From Pampus argenteus (lineage: Eukaryota; Chordata; Actinopteri; Scombriformes; Stromateidae), in the NCBI GenBank assembly GCA_036937835.1, contig CM072880.1, positions 13,274,501 through 13,338,500 of the forward strand: a stretch of DNA of 64,000 bases, given 5' to 3'. A program made the position numbers and the translations under genes. Below the pieces are notes generated by a model that was given only the letters and a program-made list of their open reading frames with translations, was not told the DNA's origin and made no database searches. Below, piece after piece: positions 24,445 through 36,569 of this stretch (its first letter is position 1; every line of letters begins with the position of its first letter).

Positions 24445-26490
24445 GTAATGTGATGCTGTTGCAAAACAGGAAAAAACAGAAGAAGATGGATAGACGTGCA
24501 ATGAATGTGTGTACAGAATAGACCGAGCAAGCAAAAAAAGCATGGAAAAACATGATGTCATAGGAAAAATCTGATCAGGAGAAACTGGCGAATCTGTCAA
24601 GCAACTTCCAGATGCCACCAAAAACAGATAGGACCACCTGACCTATGCAAACTCCATCACCATGGAGACCTGGAAATAGGCCAGACGACACATACACGCA
24701 GAGGAAAATAGGACTGAACAAAAGACACAATTAGAAGAATTTAGGTTGTTGCATTTATTGTCAGCTAACTGGCTACGTTTGGTAGCGACGGTTGAGTTCT
24801 GCACGTTGGGTCCATAGAACATGCACATTAAAGTCTTCCCCAGGCGAGCCATTAGAGGGATAGAGAGACTCGTTCTGGCCCGTTTGGCTGACTGTTGGCC
24901 TTGTGCACATATAATTTCATAACATAATTTAATTTTACAGCTCCTCCAGACTTGAAAAAAAGTTTTAAAAAAAATAAAAAGTTTGACAATTTGATCCGAG
25001 TTTTATGAGTTGTTTTTCTAACTTTATTGAGTAAACGATGCACATTTGTTCTGGTCTGAGATGCTGGTGCTAGCGCAACATCTTGAGGAGGATGAACGTT
25101 GTATGTTGGACCTCTTAATACGTTTTATTGGACTGAACAGATCAAATTCTGGGTGTATCTGTGATCTTTAGAAAAATATAGTTATTGTTTCACAATTTAA
25201 TGTGTCTTGTGATACTACTAATACTTATACTGCGTGGCCATGTATTGTGCAAACTGGACACTGGACAAAACTTTTAGAAACATCTTTTATTCACATTCTT
25301 TTATGATTGCGATCTCGTGAGGAAAATGATTTTTTGGGCCACAGAGGAGCACCGTGAGTGGCTAATGGTGCAAACTGGAAGCAAAAGGCACCGGATGCAG
25401 CTCTCTTAATACATCCATGCTCACATCCCAGCACTGGTCCTGAGCTTGAGCTCGCTTGCCTCAGAGGCTGCGAGCATAGTGGTTGGTTATAAGTCGATGT
25501 GGCAGGGACTGGTGACAACCTCCACTGTCATTAAAAGTGACTAAATTAGACATTAGCTCAGGTTATTATGACTGATTTTTATCATCTACTTACCTTTTTC
25601 ATAATACTGAGCACTTTGGGGGGCCAAACATATTTATATTTACTGCTGTAGGGATGTGTTATTTTTCCCGGTGGTGAAATGCGGTCTGGACAGAGGGAGA
25701 CCGCTGGCCCTGTCAGACTGGGGCGGCTGCTTATCTTCTGTCCTGAGGCTTCCTGATCCCGACAAGAGGAAGGTCGGCCGAACTCAGAAATATCACCTCT
25801 GAGCACATTCCTTCTCCTTATGTAAGACAGTCCAATTTTTCCCTTCAGATAAAATCTTGTTCAATTGTATGATTACCTGCTATCTGCTTTTCTCCGTTTG
25901 TCTACAGCGTCATGAGTAGGACATTTCTTTGCGTAACGCATCATAAAAAAACGCGTGCCTTCTTTTAAAAATCGTGGTCATCTATTTTCCGCGGTACACA
26001 TTGTATTTTGGAGGCAGATTTTTTCCCACATCCTGACTTTCCTTTGCTCTCCCCCCACTCTTCTTTTTTTTTTTTCTGAGTGCTTCAAAGAGCAGGTATC
26101 CACAACCCCCCGGGGCCCAGTGATTGAAAGCTCAGAAGGAAGGACCGAGTGCCAAAGTCTTATAAAGAATGCAACAGAGAATACATATATTATTCAGATT
26201 ACATTCTAATACCGCTGGTCTGTCGGCGCAAATATGATCCAGAAATAAGTTGTTATTTGAGGATTTCACAGGTAATGTTGAGGAAGTCCTGTATTAAATC
26301 ATGTGTTAAATTCATTAACTTCAGGGGAGATGGAAATCAGAGGGACTGATCTGGCAAAGGCCTGACTTCTTCTCTTTGACCAAAGATGGCATGACATACT
26401 TCTGACAAGCTCGCCATGATACAGCAAGAGAGAGACGGAGGGAGAGAAGGAGAGAGAAAAAATCTGCCCTCCTCCGTTTTAATGGTTTTC
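24445..26490. other. Non-coding stretch without recognisable genes
   Basis: Frames are all under 90 codons and lack domains. Short A runs occur near 24953-24980 and a T run at 26066-26076. Nothing else is supported. Confidence 0.6.
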
Positions 26491-26499
26491 ATCTCTATA

Positions 26500-26740
26500 G
26501 ATTATGTGTGACCACTTCAAATATTCTGGAAATCTTGGCGTAGAAAACTTGTGCGATTTGCCCTCCACTGGGAGGCTTCCAGATGTCAGAGCACCAAGCG
26601 ATTAGCATGGCCCCAACATTAAGAGGAGGGGAAAACTCGGATACAAACATATTCATAAACCTCTCTCCCTGCAGGCCTCCGGCCACCCCGCTGCTGCTAT
26701 TGCAATCCGCTCTTCACATGGCTGTAAAAATCGTTTTCCT
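26500..26740. promoter_or_regulatory. Candidate non-coding regulatory stretch
   Basis: Repeat-free block with CAAGCGATTAGCATGGCCCC and CTGCTATTGCAATCCGCTC. No frame of interest crosses it. Weak composition-based inference. Confidence 0.2.
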
Positions 26741-27039
26741 CTGCCTCTGTGCCATCTCAGCAACTGCCTCTCCACATAAATCAACTCATATCAACTCACA
26801 GTGCCACAAACCACACACTCAAGTGACAATCTGGTGACACCCCTTCTGGCAAAATAGTATAGGGTCAAAAAAATAGAAGAATACATACATACATACAGTT
26901 TATCTAATGAGGCAGAAAACGGGCAAATCAGAGATGTTTTCTCCCAGTCTCAAGTAAACAACATATATCTGCAGATGCTCCTTCGACTTGAAATGTCTGC
27001 GTAATTATTTCTAAAATTTGTTTGCAGAGGTATCGTTTA

Positions 27040-27330
27040 CCCCCATTTCAGCGGCGGACTTGGGATGCAGCTGTATGTAATGAATTTGTCATCAGGTTTA
27101 AAGCTTTTTTGGCAGGCTATCCTGGAGCCAGCCGAGGTCCTTGAAGTAGGAAAGGCTTTCCTGCTGCTCGGCTCCTCTGCATCCCAGCAGGTCCAAGGAT
27201 TAAATTTATGGCTGCCGTCAAAGCCTCTGACAGGCCTTAAAGGGAGAGCAGTGGCCCCCCCACCCCCCATCCTTCCCTCCCGAGGACTGGGAGATGATAC
27301 CTTTTTACTGGCAGCTGTGGAGCTAGAGGT
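27040..27330. promoter_or_regulatory. Candidate non-coding regulatory stretch
   Basis: Repeat-free, moderately GC-rich block with TATGTAATGAATTTGTCATC and AAGGATTAAATTTATGGCTG. Both strands are open for about 90-100 codons, but neither reading resembles a protein family. Weak inference. Confidence 0.2.
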
Positions 27331-27334
27331 GCCC

Positions 27335-30325
27335 CAGTGAGCTGGCATAATGTGACTCTCGGTTTAGACGCCTAGACGCCACGCATGCCACTACTCACTA
27401 TGTCTCTCTCCATCTCGCCTTTTCTTTCTCCCCCAGCCATGTCATTCATACATGCCGCCACTATCTTGTTTACTTGCCTTGATTTGTCTCTTCCCATCAG
27501 TCCCTGTCTATCTGTACCGTATTCCACCTCTCCTTCAGTCACCTAAGTCATCGACTGTCGTCAGACTGTCGTCCCAAGCCACAACCCCCCCCCCCTCCAC
27601 TTATAAATTCAGGATTCACCTGAGATATGCAGTTTTAATCTTGGTTTTCTTATGCATAGCACAACGTTTTGACTCAGCACATTATACATCTGCTTCATAA
27701 GGACAAAATGTATAAGTCACAGGATTTGCATAGTCAACTTTAAGGACACAGAGGAGAATGAAAGCTTCCAATACAAAAAGCACTTTGAATCTCTTTTTTG
27801 TGTCAACTGGAAAAGCTTAATTTCCTTCTTTGTAGAATCATGACCTTTACGGCGACTGTTGTTACTGTTTTTCCATCTCAGTATAATTTACATACGACAA
27901 ACTTTGATACAAGATGGGGTTTAAATTGCTACCAGCATATTAACATTAACTGTTAACTATGTGCTGTTAGTAATTTGAGACATTTATATAACATTCAACA
28001 TTTGGGGTTGAGCCACTGTGCCGTTGGGACTGTTCCACTCAGAACGTGTTCGTCTCATGTTAGTCATCAGCAGCTCCCACTACTGGTGGGTTACACTGTT
28101 CTTTACAGTGTCCCAAATCACTAGAACCAGTTCATTAAAGAGATTTGTTCAAATCAAATAGTTCAGTACTTGACCGGAGCTCTGACTCGCTGAACTGAAG
28201 CAGGTCATGACTACGATACATGGTACAATAGATAAATAAAACCAAGCTGCCTGATATAAAACTATATTTAGTTCTCTAGGATACTTGATCAAGCAGCCCA
28301 TATCGTGAAATATTTACTTACGCGACCTTTCACTGTGAGCTAATATTTTGTACTTGACTGGTATTATCTTTTTTTGCTCTGCTGTGTCCTGCCATCGATA
28401 CATTCATATTCTGGCATGTATATTAAGTTGTTTTATTATTTAGTTTTGTCTTATTATGATTCTGTGACGTGTGTGTTGTCTGGTACTGTACATGTGTTGC
28501 TGCAGTGGCAAATTTTTTCCTCTGTGATCAATAAAGCAATGTTGCCTACCAAGACTTGAACACACACACACACACACTCTCACTCAGTGAGTATTTTCCT
28601 CTCATCATGGCTGCAGCCTGCAGCACAGCGAGTCTCTGCTCTTCCTCTCATTACGGACCAACCTAACATTTTAATATTTTGTGTTTATCAGGGAGGTCTA
28701 CTAAAACAACAGGGAACTTTAAGATGTGCATTTGTGTTCATGCGACTTTGCAAGCGCAACCTTCTTGTCTCTAACTCCTGGCTACATTAGCCATTAGCTC
28801 GGAGAAAAGAGCGGCCGTCACACATTCACTTTCCCTGTGAGCGAGCAATTTGTTCACAGGGAACGAATCACGTCACAGCAGTCCCTGCGCGCTTACTGCC
28901 TCGCCTACAACTGACTAGAGCTCAACTAAACTGAGAAATGAAATGTCCAGAAGTAACATATACTCTTCATCTGCTGTACAATATCTTGGACACCTAATGT
29001 CCTCTCACCTTAGGGTCATGACAGTTTTTCTAGCTCTTACTTTGTCAAGGTGAGCCAACGAACACCTCTCAGCCGTAATTCTTAGAGCTATTGATTTTCT
29101 TTGCTCTCCTTCTCCAGCACTCCTCCAATTACGTACAACCACAAGGATTTCCATTAACTGCTCCAAGACCACTTGTCTGCTTTAGATGCTGCGTCTGGCC
29201 CTGGAAACAAACCTTGGAGAGTTAATGAATTTAGATCTTTGTTTGCCGCAAACACAGCCTCGCCATCCACTGCAGCAGCCTTGAAGTCAACAGCTCTGAG
29301 GTTAGAGTTGGGTCGTATCCAAGACAATGCAGCTGATTAGGATGGCAAACACCAGAGACTGTGGGACAGTGTCTTGGAGCCAGAGTCTGGCTAAATACTA
29401 AGCCACGGTCTACAATGACAAAGCCATGAGGCATTGGTAAAAAACTGACAAACGCCGATAAAGACCTGAAGGCATATTGAAACCCATACGGTTTACTTTG
29501 CAATTGAGTTAACAGATTCAACATTATGGCTGCAATAAACGTTTTATGTAAAGCAAATTAATGTATCAAATCAAAAGTACAAGGCCAAAAAAATATTTTT
29601 AAGTTGGGGGAAAAAAAAAAAAGTTTTGGCAATTCTTTATTGTTGGTAAGCCAGATTTCATTGGCAGGCCTTAAGGATGGATAAATCAGAGTATGCACCA
29701 GGAGACACATTAACTAAAATGTATTTGCTATATTTTATGATCAACTGTACATGGGGAAAAAAAACCTACTTTAAAAAGTCAGTTGACTTCATAGAAATGC
29801 AAAAGTTAATCTGAGGATTATCCCTTAATGAAAGGTTGAAATAAATTTCTCCCAGGGCTATAGCACCAAATTTCACTTTCTCATACACTCACAGGTGTAC
29901 CTGGGTATTGATGCAAGATATGAGTAAGATATTGAGTGACGTCTGGATACAGTGAACTTAGCCAGTTATTCAAAACACATTGCAGCGTGCAAAGTCATCT
30001 GAGGGGTAAAACCCATCGCTGACAGCTCGCATTTCACAGCTGGGAGCCCAGACGGGGATATTAGACAGTGTCCTGGCTAAGAGAAAGGCTTTTAAAATGT
30101 ATCAGTTTATAAAGACAACCAAAGGTGATGAATCATAACTGCATACATGTCTCTTTTGGGGACAAAACTGACCTTTTGTTCCACTCTTAGATTCCTCTCT
30201 GTAACTCTAGGAGACTTACTTGTCATGCACAGGTCTGTCACTGTTGAGAGCAGACTCAATACACATTTACACTGGGATAAATAGCATTTCCTGGGGAATA
30301 AGCTTCTTATTAGAGATGCAAGTTT
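27335..30325. other. Non-coding stretch without recognisable genes
   Basis: Contains a C-rich patch at 27587-27597 and (CA)n at 28561-28577. A small hairpin ACACTG/CAGTGT lies near 28092-28110. Frames are below 100 codons with no domains. Confidence 0.6.
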
Positions 30326-30329
30326 GAGC

Positions 30330-30600
30330 AGGGATGGCAATTTGTGGCCATCATGCAACACTAATTTATAATGACACCCCTGGAAACGCCGCTTTTCGTT
30401 TCATTTGCAATGCTAACTTGCCTCCAGACCACACTAACATGGCTCGACAATCGGATATGGAGGGGGCTAATTGCGCGGAGGTGGCCAGTAGCAACATGAG
30501 AGCCTATAATTGGAGACACGCTCGGTGTGTGTGTGAAGAAGCATTTACATATCACTTCCACTGTCTCTGTGAGGTGATGGAACATTAATAGCTGGAACAC
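30330..30600. promoter_or_regulatory. Candidate non-coding regulatory element
   Basis: Repeat-free block with CACTAATTTATAATGACACC, CATTTGCAATGCTAACTTGC (POU- or C/EBP-like) and GGGGGCTAATTGCGCGG, ending TATAATTGGAGACACGC. Dense homeodomain/POU-like motifs without coding capacity suggest an enhancer; conservation is untested. Confidence 0.35.
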
Positions 30601-31209
30601 TCTCAGTGTCCACTTCCTGCATTTTTACCATACATTTTCTGCTCTGTGCCCAGCCAACTCTTTCTCTCTAAACCTGCATTAATCGAGGAAATAAACACAA
30701 CTGCCGCTTAGTTATGTCCTTCCACAAGCCGGACAATAAACGCAAAGCAAAATGATTATCATAATGATGGAAGGACAAACTTTTTTTTTTGCTATAACCT
30801 CCGTTGATCTTCAGTCTGATCCAAACCCTACCGAGTTTTTTGGGTCGCAACAAGTTTACAAAGAAAGCAATAATCTTGTGTGTTATCACTTTAACACCAG
30901 TAACATGCTGCCCTACTGAGGCCAAAATGAGCATCCTTTTTAAACAAAAATAAAAAAAAACAGAGGACTCACTTTCTCCATTCTGTTTGAGCAGTCCCCT
31001 TTTAGACCTTATGGGCCTTGTTAGCAGAGACAATACACCTAGGAGCGGCGGAGTTGACCAAGCCTCCTCCCTGTAGAACAATGAGTCTGTTGTGCTTTCC
31101 TGACTAGTGAGGAGAAGTCCTGGGAGACTGCAGAGGCAGCTGTGGTGGGATCCTGGGACAAGGGCTAGGATTCGGGGAGGAGGAGTGCAGGAGGGGTTTT
31201 TTTTTAGGA

Positions 31210-31235
31210 GGGGGGGGGGGGGGGGGGGGGGGGGG
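31210..31235. repeat. G26 homopolymer
   Basis: Twenty-six consecutive G on the plus strand, preceded by a T-rich run and AGGA. Such a run is able to form G-quadruplexes. Its true length is uncertain because long G/C homopolymers are error-prone in sequencing. Confidence 0.85.
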
Positions 31236-31934
31236 TATTAGGTTATGGAGTCTAGAGGGCCTGTGTGTTGTGGGAACCTCGATCTCCCTGCTCAACCCCA
31301 CCCACCCCAACACCCCCCCATCTTTTCTGACTCCAGAAAAGGCCAATGCGACAGAACTGCCATTTGCAATGCAGATCATGTCCAGGAGGAAGGAAAAAAG
31401 AAGCCGAGAATCAATGGTCCTGTATCAATCTGCTGACTGCTAATGTCCTCCGCATTCTGATTCTTGACCCCTTCCTTGCCGTCCCCTAGACAAACCACCA
31501 TTGTCCCCCCCAGGGCCCCACCCTTCTCTCTTCACTCTATTGCGCAGCCAAAGATGCCACATTAGGCGAGGAAAATCCACAACTCAAGGTTTCTTTGAAG
31601 GGAGACGCAGTAACTGTCATTTAGAAATGTGTTTAGCAGGTTCGGGGCCGCGACATAATGGACTGAAAAGAGAAAAGAGTGAGAAGGGGGAGGGTAGAAA
31701 AGTAGGGAAACCAGTCAGTGTTTGGCGAGCACAACATTTAACCCTTGTGGTCATTGTCATAATATCCCAATTTGTGTCACGAATCTGGTTAGAGTGATAC
31801 GGTAAATCAGAGAAAGAAAGGGAGAGTGTCAGGTGACACTGCTCAGTGACAAAGACGAGAAGAGGCGAGATCCATCATACCTGAGCAATGGTCGACCAAA
31901 AAAAAAAAAGAAAAAAGAAAAAAACCACCTCATT

Positions 31935-32150
31935 ATTTCTGCATGAAGCTTGTAATGAACTAACGGCTTCACCAACCTCTTATATAAGCACACCAATTAG
32001 CAAATCAGAGCGTCCCCTCGTCATCAGCACCTCTTCATCTCTTTCTTTTGATGGAACATCTCATTTGAGCGTTGCACTCATTAATCCCATTGAATGACAC
32101 GTTTCAATTTGTTGATTACATATCATTCAAGCATGATAAACAAAGACAGA
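31935..32150. promoter_or_regulatory. Candidate non-coding regulatory element
   Basis: TATATAAGCACACCAATTAG (31981-32000) is followed by CAAATCAGAG, GCACTCATTAATCCCATTG and GTTTCAATTTGTTGATTAC. The cluster of ATTA cores with a CCAAT-like box is enhancer- or promoter-like. No downstream exon is seen. Confidence 0.3.
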
Positions 32151-32319
32151 GTATGTCTTTCTTTCTTTTTTTAAATTTGTATTTAATTTAGTAGATATTT
32201 CATTGCTTTGACTCCCTTCAGAAACAAACTCAGCCCTGCTTATTTCCTAATGCATCCAGATGCTACGACACCCACATGAATTGCAGCGTACTGTGTCGGC
32301 ACACTCTCAGCTGTTCTGG

Positions 32320-32680
32320 CCAAACAAAACGGAAATGAATACAATTTACAAACCTGCAACTCTTATGGAAAGCGTCCCAGCTATTTCTAGCCATTAGTGA
32401 TTTGGTTTTGAAGCAGCGAAACGCTTCCAAGCCCTTGACCTCAGGGGTTGAACAGAACAGCGGCGGGGGAGTAAATTGGCCGAGATGTGATTCCGAAGCC
32501 AAAAGTTCAGCATGTGCAGGGTGCTTGGCCTCAGACTATTCATTATGCTGCAAGATTGAGATGGAGGGTCGTCCTGTGGCACCTCGGCTCTCATTTGGTG
32601 GAGAACAGCTGAAAAGGACCGCATATGGATGCACTGACCCCTCAACCCCCGCTCAGGGACTGACTCGAGTCTTAAAATCA
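32320..32680. promoter_or_regulatory. Candidate non-coding regulatory stretch
   Basis: Repeat-free block with AGCCATTAGTGATTTGG, CTTGACCTCAGGGGTTGAAC (two nuclear-receptor-like half sites) and CAGACTATTCATTATGCTGC. The short frames on both strands are unrelated to known families. Inference from composition only. Confidence 0.28.
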
Positions 32681-33218
32681 TAATATAGCCCCAAGGTAAT
32701 GAGAGAACTGGGAGTGTTTTGCTGTTGTGTTTCTGGTATTCTGTCAACTGCACATGTGGATGACATTTTTATTTACTGGATAAAGGTTGCATGGCACCGT
32801 TTTAAGCACACAGGCTCGTTTGTATTCCCTCCATGTTCGCATGTTTGTTGTTTTTTTTTTAAAATGAGAGCTAGAAGTTTGTTGTGTGGATTATAAAGGG
32901 CACGCTCCACTCATCACAAGAGCTTTTTCCATCTACTTTTTTACACATCCTCTCCACCCCATATGCATGACTTCTGACCAGGCTGCTCCTGCATTAAAAT
33001 GCTATACAGTGGATTAGCTACCACTGAATGGTATGATTTGGAAGCCAATCTGTCAGTTCTCCCTGTCCATAAGAAGCCTGTTCAGTCCTGTTGCCTGCTG
33101 TTTATTTATGAGCAAGTCTCGGCCCAGCGTTTTTAATCATTCATGAAACTTCGACAGGCCGCAAAAAGAAGTCAACACCATGCTGGGTACCTTATTCCAA
33201 CCAATGGTGGGGAATACA

Positions 33219-33239
33219 AAAATAAATAAATAAATAAAC
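33219..33239. repeat. (AAAT)n microsatellite
   Basis: Five AAAT units. Confidence 0.9.
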
Positions 33240-33379
33240 CAATTTTCTCTGGAATTATAAAATAAAAATAGATGGGAGGAATAGGAGGAAAATCTATAAG
33301 CAACACCCGGGGATTCATCCGTTGTTTGTGTGTTGTTTTTTGCTCGGATTTAATGATTGAACTCTTAAAAACAAATGAG

Positions 33380-33620
33380 GATTGCTAAGGCTTGGCGTGC
33401 CCCTGTAATCTACTAGGTCTGATAATTGAACCACCAGTTATTATTGTATTCAGCGTATAATCAGTTGGACCTGAATGACGGCGTTATTTCCCCCTTTCAG
33501 ATAACCCATCAAATAACACAACCCGTTACTTCTAGAGCTGGGGTTCTGCAATTGCCTCCCACCCACTCCCACAGCAATACAATTCTCATTAATAAGATGA
33601 TCGGGTGGTGGTGGGGGGTT
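33380..33620. promoter_or_regulatory. Candidate non-coding regulatory element
   Basis: GTCTGATAATTGAACCACC, CAGTTATTATTGTATTCAGC, GTATAATCAGTTGG and TCTCATTAATAAGATG occur in repeat-free DNA. Motif clustering is the only support. Confidence 0.3.
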
Positions 33621-33967
33621 GTTCCTCAAGAGGTCAGTGGCAGTACTCGGACTGGCACAAAATCGCTGTTATACATCGGGGAGTTGAAAAGTTCAAATTA
33701 AAATTGTTGACATATTTACCACCGGGCCCAAAGCAGTTAGATATAAAAAGTGGAAGGGGAGAAAATAATAGCTTAGTTAACAGGAAATAATGTGGTCTTT
33801 TGATAAACTAATGTGCTTGACCTCAGTGCGAGTGTCTGGAACGGCGTTAGGAAACACTGTTGCGAAAGAGAAGACAGAGCAGGTCACTGCTGGAAACCTT
33901 TTTTTTTTATTTTTGGAAAACCGATGGTGGGGGTAATTTTAGCTGCGTCTACATTTGTGAGTTAGTG

Positions 33968-33970
<3 letters not shown>

Positions 33971-34010
<40 letters not shown>

Positions 34011-34013
34011 ATG
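33971..34013. repeat. (GT)15-(ATGT)n microsatellite
   Basis: Perfect GT run at 33971-34000 passing into ATGT units. Confidence 0.95.
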
Positions 34014-34702
34014 GCAGGGTCAGCTAAGCTCTCCTGGGTCTGTTTAAACAGTGTGAGGATCATAAACCCATAAACCCACACAATTAGCCTCTATTAAGAC
34101 ACTAGCAAACACTGTATAAATCAGCACCTTTACCGACAGCTCATGTCAAGGGTGGAATCATACCATATCTTTCTGTAATCTGAATCATTATGGGGAAGCT
34201 TGTTTTGTTGCTTTCTTATATTCGGTTCAGTAGCATGACTCACACAGAAATTTGTAATGTGTCATCACTTAGGCTTTTAGTGATGAGCAGATTCTGTGCA
34301 AAACATGTGGTCTTTGTAGCATTTTTATGCAAAGCATTAGCATTCTCTGCAATAATTCATCATCTTCAAAGCTGACATCCACCCAAAAAAAAAAAAGAAC
34401 GTGTAGTTTAGTGTTGTTTTCTGTAGTTGGTTGTAAGTTAACAAACTGTGCCCTACATCCCTCAGAGGAAGATTCATTTCTGATTCATGCATTTCATTTA
34501 TTTGATCTGAGCTTAATGAGAAAATCATTAAAAATCATTCAGCAACGACCAGGTGTTCAGTGAGTCGTATCAGTGTGTCTTGTTTTACTTGGCAGCGCTG
34601 GAAACAAAAACAGCGACTCGGCTCACCTGCCCAAACAAATCCAACTGACGTAAAGTGACTAATAAACTAAAGAACTTCTACAAATAGTGTGAATGTGTTA
34701 CA

Positions 34703-34747
34703 TTATGTGTATGTGTGTGTGTGTGTGTGTGGATGTGTATATGTGTG
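34703..34747. repeat. Interrupted (TG)n microsatellite
   Basis: TG dinucleotides with A interruptions. Confidence 0.9.
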
Positions 34748-34749
34748 AG

Positions 34750-35085
34750 CTCTTGCTTGTATGCAATGTAATCACAAGCAAATTCTTCGGCCTAGTATCC
34801 TTCCGCTACTTGATGACAAGATTTGACAAATGTTGAGGCACAGCTGCACACAGAAGTGCTGCAGCTCTGTTTGGAAATATTTGTGCAGTGGCTGTGCCAG
34901 CATCCAGGGATTAGGCCTGAGGAAGGGTGCATTACTCAGGAGATGGAACATCTGTGTTTCTGAAGGGCAATCCACGAGATACCCACCGGTCTTGGAGGAG
35001 ACATGAGGTCCAGCACTAGCCATTTCAAAAGGTTAGCCAATTTGCCTTAAACCAAATGGACAGCCTCACGTTGCACTGTGTATTC
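34750..35085. other. Non-coding stretch without recognisable genes
   Basis: No repeat or supported frame is visible in this interval. Confidence 0.55.
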
Positions 35086-35089
35086 AACA

Positions 35090-35350
35090 AACACTGCGGT
35101 GATTGGCTGCGCAAACAAAATGAATGTAAATTAGCCCCCGAAAACCTCCCTAATAGGCCACTGAAGCGCAGGCAAAGATTGATGAGCGGCAATAAATGAG
35201 CGTACATTAAAGCTTTGGGAAAACCTGATGGTAAAAGTCCCAAAAAAAAAAACCTCTGCACAAAATGAGTCAAAACAAAAGCTGGATGAAATATAACATT
35301 TTTGAAAAGTGTCCATTTACATTTCAAGAGTTGCCCGAAATGAGCGTGCA
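35090..35350. promoter_or_regulatory. Candidate non-coding regulatory element (FOX/HOX/PBX-like motifs)
   Basis: In about 110 bp there is GATTGGCTGCG (CCAAT-like), GCAAACAAAATG (forkhead-like), TGTAAATTAGC, AAAGATTGATGAGC (PBX/HOX-like) and GCAATAAATGAGCG (CDX/HOX-like). The minus-strand frames here are featureless. The density is suggestive of a developmental enhancer; inference. Confidence 0.35.
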
Positions 35351-35589
35351 TAAGAGCATGAAAACATCAGTTCAGTGAGAAAACGCCTTGATCTTACCGG
35401 GACAACAAGCGCTCAACAGGAGAAAAGATGGATTGGGGACTCAGAGGGTCACCACTGTTTGTCTGTTTGCTTTTGGTGTTTGCAGAGAAGGCCTCTCTTC
35501 TATTTTTTTTCTTCTTTTTTTTTTTTTTTACGATGCCATCTGCGCCACAGCAAGAAAGGCCTGCATTGTCCGTACGTGCAAGCCCCTTC

Positions 35590-35800
35590 TGAATGATCAC
35601 TGTGTTGAGGCGTTAATGACAATACCATTTGAACTTCCCACACTGCTTTTCTTTCATGGTTTTTAAAGTTTGACTCCGTGCGCCAAGCAAAACAAGAGCG
35701 TAATGGACATTTTCTGGCTGAGCAATTATGTGAAACGAGAATGCCCTCGTGTTTTGTTTGTGATGGTTTGTGGCGGAGCAAAAAACGCTGGCCGGCTTGA
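35590..35800. promoter_or_regulatory. Candidate non-coding regulatory stretch
   Basis: Repeat-free block with GAGGCGTTAATGACAATACC, GAGCGTAATGGACATTTTC and GAGCAATTATGTGAAACG. It is separated from the 35090 block by a T-rich tract at 35503-35529. Weak inference. Confidence 0.25.
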
Positions 35801-36538
35801 GTAAAGTGCAAAAGTTCAGTCCATTCTCAAAAAAAAAAAAAAAATTATCTCGGCAATGACAGTGCTCATGTTACACAACAGGGACACAACAATCTTATTT
35901 TATCCTGTTTTGTAATTCTGTCAGTGACCTTCACTCTAAGTCGCCCTATAAGCATTTATAAGCAAGTTATAACTTCTGACATATACTGTACATTAAGATT
36001 CTTCCCAAGGGTGAAATAAATGGAGGTAAAATTTAGACATCTTTCACCTCTGTAATTGCGACTCATAAAGAACATTTACTTTTTGGGATGACCGTAGGAA
36101 GCCTTTTCCTGTACTGTATAATATATATGAATATATATATATAGTGTTTTCTGGCAGATGAACAGTCAGCCAAGGCTGTAATGGATCATTATTCTCACAG
36201 AGATTGATTTACACTTTAGGATGCAAGCCAATGTCCTGGGTACAAGAGCCAACCAAAACCTAATGCCATTTATTCTACAGCTTTAAGAATCACAGCAGTG
36301 GGGAAAAAATTAGACACTAACAAGAAGAGGAAGAAGAAACTTTATGCCGTTCAGAGGTCAAGTACATCTCATCAACAGCTGACGTCTAACCAAGTAAACT
36401 TTTCCACACTGCAAGTCATCCGCAGCTGCACACCCTCAGCCTCCAAATCTGCTTGCTCTGCATTCAGCCCTCACGCAATAACTGTCATTCCCGCTGGTTA
36501 ATCACATCAATTTGTGTTGCCGTGGCTGTATTGTAGTA

Positions 36539-36562
36539 GTTGTTGTTGTTGTTGTTGTTGTT
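36539..36562. repeat. (GTT)8 microsatellite
   Basis: Eight GTT units. Confidence 0.93.
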
Positions 36563-36569
36563 TTGCTGT

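Noticed and set aside
26878..26896. CATA tandem units considered as a CRISPR-like or satellite array
   Set aside because: Just a short tetranucleotide microsatellite; there are no repeat-spacer structures anywhere in the window.
28005..28110. GCCACTGTGCCG resembling a SINE A-box region
   Set aside because: No B box at the right spacing and no further similarity to the 18.2 kb SINE.
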